Source: an uncultured Eubacteriales bacterium (GTDB lineage Bacteria > Bacillota > Clostridia > Christensenellales > Aristaeellaceae). From it: DNA of 64,000 bases. The notes beneath the pieces are model-generated. The model made no database searches. It worked only from the letters and a program-made list of their open reading frames with translations, and was not told the origin of the DNA. The stretch's first letter is position 1. Every line of letters starts with the position of its first letter. The DNA lies in the NCBI GenBank assembly GCA_902765395.1, contig CACWZP010000012.1:1-64000 (forward strand). Reading direction: 5' to 3'. Shown in pieces: positions 62,757-64,000 of this stretch. The position numbers and the translations under genes were made by a program.

Positions 62757-64000
62757 ATGAAGCGATTGACAGTCATTTCCATACTGCTTGCCCTTTTCTG
62801 CACCGCTGCCCTCGCCGAGCCCGCGGACAACTGGTACGAGGTGTTCGTGCGCTCCTTTCAGGACAGTGACGGCGACGGCCTGGGCGACCTTCGGGGCCTG
62901 ACCGACCGCTTGGACTACATTGCGGACATGGGCTGGCGCGGCATGTGGCTGATGCCCGTCATGCCCAGCCCGTCCTATCACAAGTACGACGTGACGGACT
63001 ACATGGCCGTCGACGGCGAGTACGGCACGCTGGAGGACATGCGCGCGCTGATCGACGCCGCCCATGCGCGGGGCATCCAGGTCATCCTCGACATGCCCTT
63101 CAACCACACCTCCACTCGACACCCCTGGTTCATCGAGGCTGCGGAGGCATTGGAGAGCGGCGGCGAATCCCCTTATATCGAATGGTACAACTTCCGCCAG
63201 GAGGGTGGCAGCGGCTTTGCGCCCCTGGGCGAAACCGGCTGGTTCTACGAGGAGCAGTTCGTGGGCGGCGGCATGCCCGATCTGAACCTGGACAACCCTG
63301 ACGTCCGCGAGGAGATCGAAGCCATCATGGCCTTCTGGCTCAACGACGTGGGCTGCGACGGCTTCCGGCTGGACGCCGTGACCAGCTTCTACACCGGCGA
63401 CGCCCAGGCCAATATCGCCTTCCTGGGCTGGCTCAAGCGGACGGCGGAGGAATTGAAGCCGAGTTCTTACCTGGTCGGCGAGTGCTGGGCGAACCTGAAC
63501 ACAATCGCGGACTACTATCAAAGCGGCGTGGACAGCTTCTTCCTCTTCCCGGCAGCCCAGGGCGAGGGCTTCCTGAACGCCAGCCTGAGCGCCCGCAAGG
63601 CCCCCGCGGAGAAGTTCGCCCGGGAATACCAGAAGGCGCTGGACGCCATCGGCGACGGCCGTCTCGCGCCGTTTTTCTGCAACCACGACACCGGCCGCAC
63701 CGTGGGCCTGGTCCGCGGGCGGAGCGACCTGCCCAGGTGCAAGTTCGCCGAGGGCCTGCTGGGCATGCTGGGCGGCAGCGTGTTCACCTACTATGGCGAG
63801 GAGATCGGCATGGCCGGCAGCGGCGACGACCCCAACAAGCGCCTGGCCATGTACTGGTCGGAGGATGACATGACCGAACAGCCGCCGGGGGTCACGGCGG
63901 TGGAATACCCCTATCCCTCGGTGGAAGAGCAGCTGGCCGATGCGGATTCCCTGCTCAACTACGTGAAGGCCGTCAATCAGGCCCGGCTCGATTATCCCGC
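62757..64000 (+). CDS. Secreted alpha-amylase family (GH13) enzyme, 3' end cut by window
   Basis: The first 414 residues of a GH13 alpha-glucan hydrolase or transferase; the frame runs off the window. A Sec signal peptide (1-21, ending ALA) has no lipobox. The four GH13 regions are visible: region I DMPFNHTS, region II DGFRLDAV with the nucleophile Asp near 206, region III VGECW with the acid/base Glu near 242, and region IV CNHDTGR. The early Asp-rich loop DSDGDGLGDL may bind calcium. AGGTGA precedes the ATG. It is third in the operon with GT2 and MBL genes; whether it digests starch-like glucans outside the cell is inferred from the family. Confidence 0.93.
   Translation, partial: MKRLTVISILLALFCTAALAEPADNWYEVFVRSFQDSDGDGLGDLRGLTDRLDYIADMGWRGMWLMPVMPSPSYHKYDVTDYMAVDGEYGTLEDMRALIDAAHARGIQVILDMPFNHTSTRHPWFIEAAEALESGGESPYIEWYNFRQEGGSGFAPLGETGWFYEEQFVGGGMPDLNLDNPDVREEIEAIMAFWLNDVGCDGFRLDAVTSFYTGDAQANIAFLGWLKRTAEELKPSSYLVGECWANLNTIADYYQSGVDSFFLFPAAQGEGFLNASLSARKAPAEKFAREYQKALDAIGDGRLAPFFCNHDTGRTVGLVRGRSDLPRCKFAEGLLGMLGGSVFTYYGEEIGMAGSGDDPNKRLAMYWSEDDMTEQPPGVTAVEYPYPSVEEQLADADSLLNYVKAVNQARLDYP

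Overview
This window looks like chromosome of a high-GC Bacillota (Firmicutes), most likely a gut or rumen Clostridia. The reasons are the run plsX-acpP-rnc-smc-ftsY, consensus AGGAGG ribosome binding sites, a Bacillus-type LexA box and a sortase-type adhesin built of isopeptide domains. A narrower placement (for example Christensenellales-like) is only a guess. No rRNA or CRISPR array is present, and only one complete tRNA.

Left arm (1-19.3 kb) is core genome. After the tail of an unknown gene comes a minus-strand oligopeptide operon (binding protein, two permeases, two ATPases, M29 aminopeptidase) read from a clear promoter near 7.0 kb. Next is a candidate SOS unit: a near-consensus promoter with a perfect CGAAC-N4-GTTCG box, a 44-residue hydrophobic protein, and an AlkX/YcaQ-type DNA glycosylase. 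Then follow fumarase, a membrane diguanylate cyclase, a NahK-like sugar kinase, and the phospholipid / RNA processing / chromosome / SRP-receptor block ftsY-smc-rnc-acpP-plsX (gene order along the plus strand; transcribed from plsX).

19.26-33.33 kb is a genomic island inserted in a tRNA-Arg(CCG) gene. The 45-bp 3' end of the tRNA is duplicated exactly at 19294-19338 and 33281-33325, and a truncated tyrosine integrase lies beside the right copy. The left half is a defence operon: a DUF4268-type nuclease-like protein, then type I restriction-modification hsdR, an FHA-domain gene, hsdM and hsdS. A decayed, AT-richer stretch follows. The right half is an unfamiliar operon: an EssC/FtsK-like protein with three ATPase modules, no membrane segments and a BspA-like leucine-rich N-terminus; a radical SAM/SPASM enzyme; a translationally coupled cysteine-rich helical protein; and a small helical protein. 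I do not recognise this set as a described system, and it is the best candidate for something new.

33.8-49.8 kb holds one 5,239-residue surface protein with its own promoter and a long structured leader. It contains a signal peptide, an acidic linker, a choice-of-anchor-A domain, a long series of Cna_B/SpaA/FctA-type isopeptide domains and a non-canonical sortase tail.

Right arm (49.8-64 kb): a small TPR-like membrane protein, a flotillin with a 64-residue membrane partner, a WYL regulator, a small XRE-like regulator, an ABC exporter followed by a Nudix hydrolase and a beta-helix protein, an odd XRE-DHp-REC fusion regulator in which the phosphoacceptor His is replaced by Ala, and an operon of a membrane glycosyltransferase, a metallo-beta-lactamase-fold protein and a secreted GH13 enzyme cut by the window end.
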